Origin: an uncultured Pirellula sp.
Lineage (GTDB): Bacteria; Planctomycetota; Planctomycetia; Pirellulales; Pirellulaceae
Length of the DNA: 64,000 bases
Assembly (NCBI GenBank): GCA_903892355.1
Contig: CAITIE010000052.1
Span: 124,001 to 188,000 of the forward strand
Reading direction: 5' to 3'
The stretch's first letter is position 1. Every line of letters starts with the position of its first letter. Below, in pieces: positions 53,336 to 62,884 of this stretch. Below the pieces are notes generated by a model. The model saw only the letters and a list, made by a program, of their open reading frames with translations. It was not told where the DNA came from and did not search any database. Both the position numbers and the translations under genes were made by a program.

Positions 53336-54670
53336 CTACAGGTCGTAACCTGCTCGGTATTGTGGACGGATCATGCTATCGAATTTGTCATTACCTTTAA
53401 CCTTCAAGTTCTCAGCATCCCACAACAGTTTCTCGCTGCTAACTTGCTGTCCTGGTTCTTTCGCTTCTCCGGCAGCCCATACAGCGAGGTTTCCAAGAAG
53501 GATAACTTCGGTCATCTTGCCAGCGTAGTTGGCAAAGTTCGACCAAGTCGGCTTGCCCGTCTTGATAGCGATCGCAAACTCTTTGAAGTGACCAGGGCTT
53601 CGCTCGAAATCGACTTCTTTGTCTTCGACACCGGTAAAGAAGCACTCGGCACCGTAATCGTTTGGCGAGTACATCTTGCCTTTCTCACCGATGATGAGAA
53701 GTCCGCTGTCGCTTCGTTGACGACCTTCGAGCATAGCTGGATCCACTTTATTACCACCGTCGTACCAAATCATATTGAGGGCAGGACGGTTCTTAGTCGC
53801 CGCAAACTCAAAGTTAATTTTCGAGGATGCGGGGAATGTCTCGCGATTATGCCCAGTCGTGGTCGCTTGAACGCTCACAGGGTTGTTCAATTCACAACCT
53901 GCGAAGGCGACGTTGAGTGTATGGCATGCCATATCTCCGAGGGCACCGGTTCCGAAAGCCCAAAAACCACGCCATTTGAATGGGTGATAAGCGCCGTTGT
54001 AGGGACGCATTTCGACAGGCCCGATGAACTCATCCCAGTGAAGATGCGCTGGGACCGGTTGTTCTTCTGGACGCGGAATGCCTTGTGGCCAAACTGGTCG
54101 GTTGGTCCAAATGTGGATTTCCTTAACATTGCCGAGAATACCCGACTTGAGCTTGGCTGCAGCAGACCGCAAACCTGGCTCTTGGGAACCTTGGTTCCCC
54201 ATCTGGGTTGCAGACTTTGATGCTGCCGCGAGTTCCGCCAATTTACGAGCTTCCCAAATCGTCCGTGTCAAAGGCTTTTGCGTGTAGCACGCTTTGCCCA
54301 ATCGAAGAGCCATCGCGGTTGCAACTGCGTGCGTGTGGTCCGGCGTACTAACCGTGACCGCATCGATTTCCTTACCAACTTTATCGAAGAGCTTGCGGTA
54401 ATCGTTGAAGACCTGTGCATCTTCGAAATCTTCGTCATTCTTGCGCTGAGCGATGGTGTTGTCATCAACATCGCAAATTGCGACGATCTTTCCATTGTTA
54501 GCTGCGTCTTTCGAATCGCTGGAGCCTTTACCTCCAACACCGATACACGCGAAACGGATTTCTTCGAGAGCCGATCGACTCTCTTTCGGAGCTACACCAC
54601 CTGCAACCCAGTACCCGGCGCTAACTGCTGCGGTGGATTGGAGGAAACGACGACGATTTGATTTGGCCAT
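53336..54670 (-). CDS. Tat-exported Gfo/Idh/MocA oxidoreductase
   Basis: 444 residues. The twin-arginine signal (NRRRFLQSTAAVSAGYWVAGG) shows export in the folded state with bound cofactor. The Rossmann motif is ACIGVGGKGSSD, followed by AICDVDD for ribose contact and the QKPLT variant (CYTQKPLTR) of the EKP motif. The C-terminal half has the WGFWAFGTGALGDMACHTL family region in part. Many planctomycetes have dozens of these exported oxidoreductases, presumably for polysaccharide-derived sugars; the substrate is unknown. A strong terminator follows. Confidence 0.93.
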   Translation of the reverse strand: MAKSNRRRFLQSTAAVSAGYWVAGGVAPKESRSALEEIRFACIGVGGKGSSDSKDAANNGKIVAICDVDDNTIAQRKNDEDFEDAQVFNDYRKLFDKVGKEIDAVTVSTPDHTHAVATAMALRLGKACYTQKPLTRTIWEARKLAELAAASKSATQMGNQGSQEPGLRSAAAKLKSGILGNVKEIHIWTNRPVWPQGIPRPEEQPVPAHLHWDEFIGPVEMRPYNGAYHPFKWRGFWAFGTGALGDMACHTLNVAFAGCELNNPVSVQATTTGHNRETFPASSKINFEFAATKNRPALNMIWYDGGNKVDPAMLEGRQRSDSGLLIIGEKGKMYSPNDYGAECFFTGVEDKEVDFERSPGHFKEFAIAIKTGKPTWSNFANYAGKMTEVILLGNLAVWAAGEAKEPGQQVSSEKLLWDAENLKVKGNDKFDSMIRPQYRAGYDL

Positions 54671-55015
54671 GTCAACTCAATGCAAAAATGGAAGGAAGGA
54701 TAGACCCACCGCTCTGGGAACGGCGTGTCGGTTGGATTCACGGACACCAGACGACTGGTTAACGTACACCAGACCGTCTTGAAATTCAATTTGTGGGGAA
54801 AAAACCGTCTGTAACGTTTTTTCGAAGTTTTCGAGCAAGCACACTTCACGGTCGGTTGAAAACAGGGTGAAAAAAAGGGTTAGCCAGCAAAAAAATCAAG
54901 GTATTCCTAGGTTTTTGACGATGGAGGTCCTAGCCAGGAGCGGCTGGGAAAAGAGCACGGATGCGAAACAAGCCAGCGTTGAGACTCTCTTTCCATTGTT
55001 TACGAGCGACAGAAC
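54671..55015. other. divergent intergenic region with A-tracts
   Basis: About 345 bases between the oxidoreductase (minus) and the small membrane protein (plus). It contains several A-tracts (GTGAAAAAAAGGG, GCAAAAAAATC, GGGGAAAAAACC) which bend DNA and may mark the promoters, but I see no clear hexamer pair. No gene or RNA seen. Confidence 0.4.
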
Positions 55016-55297
55016 ATGATTCGACCTTCAACCATGTGGCGCGCTTTCTTCTGCGCAATCGGGATCGTTTTGATTATCTTCGGCATTGAATGCCTTGCGA
55101 TCGACAACGCAGTCTTCGTGGCAGGGGTGATCGACGACCCCGCCGCTGCACAAGGTGGCGGAGGCTGGTTTCAGTCGGCCCAGCAATCCGGTTCGGAACG
55201 GGTATTTAAACCTACCGAATGGTTTCCTTGGTCACTCCTCGCCATGGGTTCTATCGTGCTGCTGTACTCGGTCTCTCTACAGCAAAATCCTAGCTGA
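55016..55297 (+). CDS. small two-helix membrane protein, conserved-looking hypothetical
   Basis: 93 residues with an N-terminal helix (AFFCAIGIVLIIFGIECLAI), a glycine- and alanine-containing external loop (DDPAAAQGGGGWF), and a second helix (WSLLAMGSIVLLYSVSLQQ). Family not recognised by name. The sequence is well formed, lies alone on the plus strand, and has a Met-rich start (MIRPSTMW; the second Met at 55034 is also possible). Its last codons fall in a 19-base direct repeat, so the C-terminus may be of recent origin. Confidence 0.72.
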   Translation: MIRPSTMWRAFFCAIGIVLIIFGIECLAIDNAVFVAGVIDDPAAAQGGGGWFQSAQQSGSERVFKPTEWFPWSLLAMGSIVLLYSVSLQQNPS

Positions 55298-55322
55298 TCT
55301 GGAAAAATCCTAGCTTATTTGG
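55284..55322. repeat. 19-bp direct repeat across the stop codon of the small membrane protein
   Basis: AAAATCCTAGCTGATCTGG (55284-55302) and AAAATCCTAGCTTATTTGG (55304-55322) match at 17 of 19 positions. The first copy includes the stop codon TGA at 55295-55297; the second copy would read on in another frame. Confidence 0.8.
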
Positions 55323-55413
55323 CTAGGTACCAAAAGGTTCTTGGCGCATGGAACGCAAGGATCCTTTTCGAACCCAAGTTGCAGCACGATTGCAGAAATG
55401 CAATACCTAATCG

Positions 55414-57312
55414 CTAGGGGGTTTGTTCAACAACAACTGTCGTGTTGATAGCTTCGATGGGTACGGTTTGCTCGCTTCCATCCGGCCATCGCACTCGCAT
55501 CTCAGTCGGCTTGCGTGCCCCTAATCCAAAGGTAGCCGTCAGTTCTGATTGCGACAGATAGCTTCGGGTGGCCGCGATACAACGGACGAGTTTCTCAACC
55601 TCCTTTCCTTCCTCCAGGATTGGAATCGTCACCAAAGCGCCGATAGCCCCCGTATTCGCCTTGTCCTTGAGTTTCACGCGAAGCCAACCATTGTTGGTCG
55701 CCTGATCGTTACGCAGCAAACGCGCTGGACCTCCGTTGGCGATCAAAAGCAAATCGAGATCACCATCCCCGTCGATATCGGCGTATGTCGCGCCGCGTCC
55801 TACCATGGGACGCTGAAAATCGGCACCCGTCTTTTCCGCATTCAGAGCAACCAACTGGGTCGCTTGACGTTTGCCAGCGTTCCAAAACAGTTGCGATGGT
55901 TGTTCATACTGCTGTGTGGGATAAACCTTCTGGATCTCCGGTTCCAAATGGCCATTGGAACAAATGATATCCATCCTGCCATCGAGGTCCATGTCGGCGA
56001 AGAAGACTCCAAATGTGAGTCGGATTCGCGTTTGAGGTCCAAACCCTGTGGTGGGTGCAACATCGGTGAAGTTCGGTTTTAGGCCATCGCTCAAATACAG
56101 GCTGGACTGTTCGTTCGCGAAGTTCCCGATCACAATCCCCAAGCAATCATCGTTTCGATAGTTGCCGCAATCGATACCCATCGCACCCGTCGCCTGACCA
56201 TCACGAGTCAGAGCGACTCCCATCGAAACAGCTTCGTCTTCAAACGTCCCGTCTTTCTTGTTGATGAACAGAAAGTTCTTTACTGTGTCATTGGCAACAC
56301 ACACATCAGGCCAGCCATCATGGTTGGCATCGACGAGCGCGATTCCCAAGCACTTCGCTTCTGGCACTTTGGTGGCTGCGTTAACCACATGCAATCCCGC
56401 TTGGGCGCCTACCTCGGTGAATTTATTTCCATCGTTGTGGTACAAGTACATATGAACACCATCGAAGTTCGTGGGTTGGCCATAGGATCGTTCCATACCC
56501 ACCAACGTCGAGGCCAGTGACAAGTCCGTTTCACGACTCCATGAGCAATAGTTACCAACGATCAGATCCAGTTTTCCATCACGGTCATAATCGAGCCACA
56601 TCGCTGGACAACTCCACTGGCCAGGATTACCAGCAACCCCCATCGCCTCGGTGACATCAACGAACTTGCCGTGATCATTTCGAAAGAGATGATTGGTCCC
56701 TACCGCAGTGATGAATACGTCAACCCATCCATCGTTGTCATAGTCTCCAAAGGCTGGCCCCATCCCGAAGAATGTCACGTCTAGTCCCACCTCTTTGGTT
56801 ACATCCTTGAATTTGCCAGCCCCATCGTTCTGGTACAAATGCATGGTCGGTGGACTTTTCACCACTTCCCGTTTCGTCCAAGGCCAATCGCACGAGTTGA
56901 CCAATAGGATATCCTCATCTCCATCGTTGTCGTAATCGAAAAAGCCTCCACCGCCACCCATGGTTTCCGGCAAGAGTCTCTCTCCATGCTTCCCATCGTA
57001 ATGCACGAAATCGAGCCCCGACTCGGCAGTGATTTCTTTGAAGGGGATATTTGGGATCTGGACCGTGTCGGTTTTTCGCTGCTGAGGGAGTGTCGTTTGT
57101 GTTTTGGTTTCAGGTCCTTTCTTTTCTGCGGGGCGAGTCAACGAATAGAGTACTGCCCCGCCAACCGCTACCAAGGCAATCACTCCTAGCGATCTCCAGA
57201 ACATGGTCCCAATGATGGAATCGTCCTCAACTTCCGACGTCGAGGGTTCCGACGCAGGAGCAGAAGACTTCTTATTAGGAATCACTCGTTTTGGGTTCTT
57301 AGATGGTGCCAT
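55414..57312 (-). CDS. CRTAC1 family protein: FG-GAP/VCBS repeats with ASPIC/UnbV end
   Basis: 632 residues. A membrane helix near residue 40 (SLGVIALVAVGGAVLYSL) anchors it. The outer part is a seven-bladed beta-propeller with calcium-binding DxDxDG loops: DYDNDGDEDILLVN, DYDNDGWVDVFITA, DYDRDGKLDLIVGN, DANHDGWPDVCVAN, DMDLDGRMDIICSN and DIDGDGDLDLLLIA. The C-terminal ASPIC/UnbV domain follows (NNGWLRVKLKDKANTGAIG, then LGLGARKPTEMRVRWPDGS region). It lies 135 bases after the multihaem cytochrome gene on the same strand. Function of the family in bacteria is not established; adhesion or scaffold is a guess. Confidence 0.93.
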   Translation of the reverse strand: MAPSKNPKRVIPNKKSSAPASEPSTSEVEDDSIIGTMFWRSLGVIALVAVGGAVLYSLTRPAEKKGPETKTQTTLPQQRKTDTVQIPNIPFKEITAESGLDFVHYDGKHGERLLPETMGGGGGFFDYDNDGDEDILLVNSCDWPWTKREVVKSPPTMHLYQNDGAGKFKDVTKEVGLDVTFFGMGPAFGDYDNDGWVDVFITAVGTNHLFRNDHGKFVDVTEAMGVAGNPGQWSCPAMWLDYDRDGKLDLIVGNYCSWSRETDLSLASTLVGMERSYGQPTNFDGVHMYLYHNDGNKFTEVGAQAGLHVVNAATKVPEAKCLGIALVDANHDGWPDVCVANDTVKNFLFINKKDGTFEDEAVSMGVALTRDGQATGAMGIDCGNYRNDDCLGIVIGNFANEQSSLYLSDGLKPNFTDVAPTTGFGPQTRIRLTFGVFFADMDLDGRMDIICSNGHLEPEIQKVYPTQQYEQPSQLFWNAGKRQATQLVALNAEKTGADFQRPMVGRGATYADIDGDGDLDLLLIANGGPARLLRNDQATNNGWLRVKLKDKANTGAIGALVTIPILEEGKEVEKLVRCIAATRSYLSQSELTATFGLGARKPTEMRVRWPDGSEQTVPIEAINTTVVVEQTP

Positions 57313-57447
57313 CGGTTCAGAGGATAATGGTTAAAGATTGTTTCGTGGTGTGGTTGGGCGGGATCTTCGCTTCGCGCGAAGCGAACTCGGAATTGCCTAG
57401 TTTCGTTTTCGCAATAACACTCGTTCTTCCATCGAGCTCAGCAACGT

Positions 57448-60429
57448 TCACTGGCTACCCGAGGCATCCGTCCGCTGTGAATCATCTCCCGTTCGACCGA
57501 TCGTAGCCATGGAGTCCTTTGCAGCATTATCTGGGAGCTCGGGAGCTCCTCTTCGTTGCATTGAATAAATGACCAAGGCCTCAGCGGCCTTGTTCGCGGC
57601 CGGGTATTTCTGACGCGCAGGTCGTCGCGCAAGGTTGCTCGCATTGTCGTCGGGCTTGAACTTCAGGTTCGCTTTTCGGTGGATCTCTGCATTCTCTTCG
57701 TCCCCCATGCGTTCGTACAAGGTGACGAGATTCGCGTGCGCCATCAGGTTTTCACTATCGATCTCAAGCACTTTGAGAAATTCGGCTCGGGCCAAGCTCA
57801 AATACTCCAGGGCTTGATCGTTATCCTCCTGGCTTTCGGCAGCGAGTGCTAAATCGAGATAAGTCGCACCTAATTGGTTGCGAACAACGTAATCGAGCGC
57901 GAAGTCAAACTTCCGTTTCCGTCGTTCCTCATTGTCATCGTAGAGGACACCATGAAGGTTTTTTGCGGCAACGTCGAATTGCCCTTGTTGCCTCGCGACC
58001 TCGCCGCTCAGCCAACCCATCGTCCAGGCTGGAGGGGGTGGATCCATGGCAGCAGCGCGGGCCAAAGCAACCGTCGCTCCATCAAGATTCCCTTCGGCGA
58101 AAAGCACCCGGGCAATGTTGAGAGGCCCATCAAAACGATTCAGTTTCTCGACTTCAGCAAATGCCTCAGCAGCTTGTTTGAGCTGGGCAGTTCCTGTCAA
58201 TAACAATCCAATGCCGTAGTCATTCCATCGTTGCCAAGTAGGCTCAATCGGTTTCTTGCTCGCCTCAATCGCCTCGATCCGACTTCCTGACTTGGTAAGG
58301 ACAGGGAAAACGATTTTATCTTCGGCGATGACGGTGATCGGTAATTCGTTCACTCCCGAGCCTCGATTGTGGAAATCACGGTCACCTTCTAGGAACTCTT
58401 TATCCATGAATTCAATGTAGCCGCTGTCGAATTTACGGTAGTTCAACCGGACAGATACCTCCACAGGAGCATCGATATCCTCGGGAATCTCAAGTCGATA
58501 ATGAGCGGTCTGGCCCGCCCCTGGAGGCAATTGGTGGTCGTAGAGCGCAATGAAGATGTCTTGCGCGTTGCGTCTCGCAATTCGGTTGCCATTCTTATCG
58601 ATGACAAAGTTGTTCACAAAGTGAGACCACTCATCGACGGCACCATCCGCGGTTCGTCCTCCGCTGATACCGATCACGCGGCCCCCGGATTCAGCTCGCA
58701 CCTCCAACCAAAGTTCATTGGAGTCAACCGTTCCTTGCGTCAGATGATGCCCAACCTTGAGGGTACGGATAACTGCTTCGAGCAAATATGCCTTGCCCGC
58801 TTCCAACTCCGGCACCATTGGACGCAACGGTGCAACGAGTTCCCCTTCGAGAGTCCCTTCTTTTCGGATCCCGAAAATGTCCACTCGTGCGCAGTCCTTC
58901 AGGATCGACTTGGCGAGTTCCACGTACTCCGGTTCGTTTCGCCAGTAGGGCAAAGCCGTATTCGCCCCTGGAAAGAAGTGATTATGAACGACCGATTTCC
59001 CCGATTCCGGATGCGGCTTGGCAGCAAAATCACTGGATTCCTTGTAGGGCATGTGGCAACCGTTGCAGTCGGTTTGAGCTTTCTCAGGATAGTAGAAGCT
59101 CCTTGCGCCGTGCCCAGCCACTCCACTTAGCAGGTATGAATCGTAATGGTTCTGTCCCCGGACCCATTCTTTGTACTTGGTCAAATTGTAGGGCAAGTGA
59201 ACTTTGTGGCATGTACTACAGAACTCAGCCGACTTGTGAACAGGCTTGAGCATTTCACTCTTATGAAACGCCGGCTTAGCCTTGACCATCAGCATGTTGA
59301 TCTGTTGCAAAACCGGATTGCTACTGTAGGCAAACGGATAATGCTGCGGTTCCTCGATGATGTAGTCTGCATTGCCTCGAGTGGATTCGATCTCCGTGAT
59401 AGCATGGCAAACCGTGCATGTGATCCCAGCCTGGCTCGTCGGATCACTCACATCGTCATAGTGTGGGTTGTCAAAAGCACCGCTGAAAAATGGAACCGGA
59501 TCATGGCACCCAGCACAGAACCTAGCTGCGTGAACGTTGCCGTCGCGTTCCATCGAAACTTTGCGTGTTTCGCGGACGGCGTATAAGTAGGCGGGATTGT
59601 TGAATGAACTGAAATGGTGAGCGCTGTGAAACCAATCGTTGTAGACATCTTGATGGCATTTCTTGCAGTAGTCATCGTTCATCAACACACGCTGGGGAAT
59701 GAATCCTCCGTCGCGGGTACTCGCGAGTGAGTTCTCAAAGTACTTTTGGCCATCCGCGGGTTCCTTGCGATTCCATTTGCGGGGATCTTGGGTCTGAGCG
59801 ATCAGCATCAGGCCAACGGCGATCGCAGTGGCTATCCCCACCCGCCTCGCAATTGCCCAACGGATCTTCGGTCCGACAAGACGATGAAGCCAATAGAGCC
59901 ACATGGCGGCTAAGGGTGCAATGATGTGGGACCAGTAAACGATGCGTTTCGAGACGGGGCCTCGCATGAACTCAAACGAACCGAACTTGATCAGTAGAAC
60001 ACCGCTCACCAAGACGATCAGGCCCATTACCAAAAGGGCGTATCCGATCCGGACGGCTCGCCGATTGCGTCGCTTGTAGGAAGCTCGCCAATGGTAAAAA
60101 CCAAACGCCAGGAACGGCACAATAAAGATCAGGCCCAAGACAAGGTGGGCCAAAAACATGTAGTGGTAGAAAAGATCCTGAAAGGTCCTGCGGAAATACC
60201 ATTCCGAGAAGGTGATTCCAGACAAGTAGAGCCCGTTGGCAAGCAGGAGAGAAAACATCGCCAAGACGATCGTCAAAATCACCCGTGTGCGAGGAGTCAC
60301 CGTAAGCTTGGGCTTGGCACTCCCACCTGCCATCAAATGCGCGTACTTGTCCGGCACACCCGGTGAACCACCTGACGAAACCGGTGCTGGCGCTGGCGAT
60401 TCATCGGAATTGGATGGGTTGGAACTCAT
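57448..60429 (-). CDS. membrane cytochrome: b-type helices, five CxxCH haem c sites, TPR tail
   Basis: 993 residues from the ATG at 60429; the 63 residues open before it are not signal- or family-like. Residues about 47-215 hold five helices; four histidines in two of them (His95 and His113, His168 and His182) suit bis-His b-haem. Then the external part has five CxxCH motifs: CKKCH (255), CAGCH (305), CTVCH (338), CSTCH (404) and CNGCH (455), in a cytochrome c554-like pattern. Residues about 490-720 form a beta-rich region, and the end is TPR-like (GIGLLLTGTAQLKQAAEAF and on). It looks like a quinol-to-periplasm electron carrier. The CRTAC1 gene follows. Partners and reaction are unknown. Confidence 0.9.
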   Translation of the reverse strand: MSSNPSNSDESPAPAPVSSGGSPGVPDKYAHLMAGGSAKPKLTVTPRTRVILTIVLAMFSLLLANGLYLSGITFSEWYFRRTFQDLFYHYMFLAHLVLGLIFIVPFLAFGFYHWRASYKRRNRRAVRIGYALLVMGLIVLVSGVLLIKFGSFEFMRGPVSKRIVYWSHIIAPLAAMWLYWLHRLVGPKIRWAIARRVGIATAIAVGLMLIAQTQDPRKWNRKEPADGQKYFENSLASTRDGGFIPQRVLMNDDYCKKCHQDVYNDWFHSAHHFSSFNNPAYLYAVRETRKVSMERDGNVHAARFCAGCHDPVPFFSGAFDNPHYDDVSDPTSQAGITCTVCHAITEIESTRGNADYIIEEPQHYPFAYSSNPVLQQINMLMVKAKPAFHKSEMLKPVHKSAEFCSTCHKVHLPYNLTKYKEWVRGQNHYDSYLLSGVAGHGARSFYYPEKAQTDCNGCHMPYKESSDFAAKPHPESGKSVVHNHFFPGANTALPYWRNEPEYVELAKSILKDCARVDIFGIRKEGTLEGELVAPLRPMVPELEAGKAYLLEAVIRTLKVGHHLTQGTVDSNELWLEVRAESGGRVIGISGGRTADGAVDEWSHFVNNFVIDKNGNRIARRNAQDIFIALYDHQLPPGAGQTAHYRLEIPEDIDAPVEVSVRLNYRKFDSGYIEFMDKEFLEGDRDFHNRGSGVNELPITVIAEDKIVFPVLTKSGSRIEAIEASKKPIEPTWQRWNDYGIGLLLTGTAQLKQAAEAFAEVEKLNRFDGPLNIARVLFAEGNLDGATVALARAAAMDPPPPAWTMGWLSGEVARQQGQFDVAAKNLHGVLYDDNEERRKRKFDFALDYVVRNQLGATYLDLALAAESQEDNDQALEYLSLARAEFLKVLEIDSENLMAHANLVTLYERMGDEENAEIHRKANLKFKPDDNASNLARRPARQKYPAANKAAEALVIYSMQRRGAPELPDNAAKDSMATIGRTGDDSQRTDASGSQ

Positions 60430-60654
60430 GGCTTTAGACTGGTAATTTGGATTCTTCAATTCTGGAGGTTGACCGGCTTGCTTACGGTAGCCTACAGAAC
60501 TAGGCGACCAGTAACGCTGGTATGTCCGAGAAATCAGCCCTTTGAAAAGCCGATTCGAGTCTGATTGCGATTCCGACCTAAAGAGACTCGGGACTTGTGT
60601 TCCAAGTGCGGAGAACAAGCCCGAAAAGGGGAGACGAAACGCTTTCGAAGAATG

Positions 60655-61131
60655 TCAGACCTTGGGCGGCGGCTCTGGCGGGGCGAGTCGTCCGCGGAAC
60701 GCGAACTCCGAGGCTGGGATGTTACCCCAACCGTGGTCCCGCACCTTCAAAAACCAATCTCCACCAATCTCCGAGAAACATATCACTACTAATGTCTCAG
60801 TGGGGACAACGGCGATACCAACCGGACGGCAGATCGGCTTCGCACGACAACCGGGGCCATCGCATGGCAATTGGGGAGCAACGTGGGAATAATTCCACCT
60901 GCCTCCGACGTACTCCCGATACATGGGCAACCCCAATTCACTACCGCTAGGCAGCCCAGCACCCAATCGAATAGCCGATCGACTGGCCGAAGAATCGCTG
61001 TGGGACCCACAACCCGCATACGCGTCGAGGGTGCCCCAAGGTCCAAAAGCCAGGAAACAACCGACGAAAACCCAGCCCAAAATGGGGAGAGACGGATTCG
61101 AGATTGTTCGGAGACCGGTGGGAACCATGGT
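60655..61131 (-). CDS. small secreted cysteine-containing hypothetical protein
   Basis: 158 residues from the ATG at 61131. A leader peptide (LPILGWVFVGCFLAFGPWG) with likely cleavage after DAYA is followed by a short mature domain with GCGSHSD, a YVGGRWNY segment and CDGPGCR, then a proline-rich end (LAPPEPPPKV). Family not recognised by name; the CDGPxC pattern is one I associate with small planctomycete secreted proteins. The frame is open up to 61164 (11 more residues). It lies upstream of the cytochrome gene on the same strand. Confidence 0.6.
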   Translation of the reverse strand, partial: TMVPTGLRTISNPSLPILGWVFVGCFLAFGPWGTLDAYAGCGSHSDSSASRSAIRLGAGLPSGSELGLPMYREYVGGRWNYSHVAPQLPCDGPGCRAKPICRPVGIAVVPTETLVVICFSEIGGDWFLKVRDHGWGNIPASEFAFRGRLAPPEPPPKV

Positions 61132-61208
61132 GTCCACTGAGGAAAACCCAGGAAATATCAACACACCTTATTTATACCGGTGCAATACGCACGATTCAAC
61201 AGAATTGT

Positions 61209-62453
61209 TCACTGGCCGTCCGGGGAGGCCGGTGCTTCAGGGGGCGGAGCCAACTGCGGCAGCGGTTTGGCGGGAACCGGTGCATCCATGTCGATCATGT
61301 CGAAAAGCGTATGGTCGACATCGCGGCGAAGGAGCAGGTAAATCGCGGACGACGCGGTCCAAAAGAAACTAAAACCGAAGGCGGTTACTACCAAGGGCAC
61401 GAAGCAGGCAATCCATGCGTCGAAGAAGGTCCCCAAGTTCAATACCGTATGGAACGAGCCCACGGAAAAAGCTCTCGCCAAGATGGAAAAGCCAGTGTTG
61501 ACGACGATCGATACGATACCACCTGCAAAATGCCCGATCCACTCAGCGGCGATGACCGCAAGGATCAACGTCACCGGACGCTGGAAGGTATACGCTGCAG
61601 CTCGAGAAATTCCGTCAAAAGCGTCCGCTTGTTTTTCACACACAATGGCGGAGGTCGAGAGCGGAAAGCCGATGATCGAGACACATGCACACCAGCCCAA
61701 TGCTACCGAAAGCACGACCAACGGCAAAAGAAGCAACCCGGCAATCCACGGACCGACCGCCGGAATGTTGGACAACCAGCCTACTAGCATGAACAGCAGG
61801 GAGCAGACCAAGATCAGCGCGATCGGCATCGCAATCGCCCACATGATCGATAGCCAACGCTTGCTCACCAAGCGGACGGTGTCGGTCCATGGTGAGGTGA
61901 TTTGGGTGCCGAGCTCTTGGATCGAACGCCGCGAAAGGCATCCCCCAACAAAGGCCCAAATGGCGAGAACCGCGAGAAAGTTGAACAACAAGTATGCGCC
62001 GCGTCGCAACGTCAAAGCCTCGACGGCTTGGTACGGATAACTCACTAGCCGCCGCCAAACTTGCACGTAAGAATCGGGCGCGAATGGATACCACGGTGCC
62101 GAATCGACCACCTCGTCTTTGCTGGCCGTTTCTTTTTCGGTGGCCATGACTCTTTTGCGGCCCATCTCCGACACCCATCGGTAGGCATCCTGCGGAAATG
62201 GGGCAATGGCAGGGAGTGGTCGCGATGGCTGTACCCACGAAGCGGGCGTATCCGCCAACTCCGGTTTGAATGCCAAAAACGAAATGGACGTAATCCAATG
62301 GGTCGCGATCAGGGCCAAAGCACACAGCAGTAGATGCGAAGCTCTCCAAGAGATACCGACGCTTTGCGAAGCGAGTCGCCACCAGGGTGCAGAGCGGTAC
62401 CAATCGATCGCTACACGAGGAACTTCGACGCTGTTGGGAGGGTTGTCGTTCAT
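61209..62453 (-). CDS. polytopic membrane protein of unknown function
   Basis: 414 residues with about seven membrane helices (for example LLLCALALIATHWITSISF near 40-60, LLFNFLAVLAIWAFVGGC, WAIAMPIALILVCSLLFMLV, AGLLLLPLVVLSVALGWC and LILAVIAAEWIGHFAGG). A long external loop between the first and second helices holds KKRVMATEKETASKDE-type charged sequence. The C-terminus is cytosolic and proline-rich (PAKPLPQLAPPPEAPASP). No family recognised with certainty. On the same strand as yacG (90 bases upstream) and the secreted protein (44 bases downstream). Confidence 0.87.
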   Translation of the reverse strand: MNDNPPNSVEVPRVAIDWYRSAPWWRLASQSVGISWRASHLLLCALALIATHWITSISFLAFKPELADTPASWVQPSRPLPAIAPFPQDAYRWVSEMGRKRVMATEKETASKDEVVDSAPWYPFAPDSYVQVWRRLVSYPYQAVEALTLRRGAYLLFNFLAVLAIWAFVGGCLSRRSIQELGTQITSPWTDTVRLVSKRWLSIMWAIAMPIALILVCSLLFMLVGWLSNIPAVGPWIAGLLLLPLVVLSVALGWCACVSIIGFPLSTSAIVCEKQADAFDGISRAAAYTFQRPVTLILAVIAAEWIGHFAGGIVSIVVNTGFSILARAFSVGSFHTVLNLGTFFDAWIACFVPLVVTAFGFSFFWTASSAIYLLLRRDVDHTLFDMIDMDAPVPAKPLPQLAPPPEAPASPDGQ

Positions 62454-62543
62454 GAAGTGAATCGCAAAGTTGTCCGGAGGAGAGTCAGTAGTTGATTTCG
62501 TCGATGGAGGTTGGATGTCGCTGCCGGGCGATCGAAAAATTCC

Positions 62544-62762
62544 CTACTCGAATTTCCATTCGCGAGGTGCCGACGGTGGAGGAGCCTCGTCCTCATCTTC
62601 GGGGTCCGAGCAATTGATAGGCAATCCGACGTCTTCTTGGAACCAGCGATTGAGATCCGCCATTTTGCATCTTAACGAACAAAACGGCATTTCCGGGGAA
62701 CGCATATCGGGCACAAACAAACGACGGCAGGACGGGCATTGAATCGTTGCAGAATGGCTCAT
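62544..62762 (-). CDS. yacG: DNA gyrase inhibitor YacG-like zinc protein
   Basis: 72 residues. The zinc site is IQCPSCRRLF and MPFCSLRCKMADLNRWF, matching the YacG signature CPxC...FCSxRC followed by DLxxW; YacG of E. coli binds GyrB and inhibits supercoiling. The C-terminus is acidic and proline-rich (DPEDEDEAPPPSAP), also typical. The start at 62762 fits the family; the frame continues eight codons upstream to 62786, probably untranslated. Confidence 0.92.
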   Translation of the reverse strand: MSHSATIQCPSCRRLFVPDMRSPEMPFCSLRCKMADLNRWFQEDVGLPINCSDPEDEDEAPPPSAPREWKFE

Positions 62763-62884
62763 GATCTTTCCTGGGTGGGTCAGCACTCGTAAAGAATAAC
62801 GAATTTGAACGGATAGAACAGGAACCCAGCTCCTGGTTTTCCTCGGTTATCCGTCGTTTAATCCTTCCCCTCCTGAAGCAATCT

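Noticed and set aside
53258-54220. 320-codon plus-strand frame opposite the Tat-exported oxidoreductase
   Set aside because: Antisense shadow of a gene with clear Tat signal and Rossmann motif; it also runs through the terminator hairpin.
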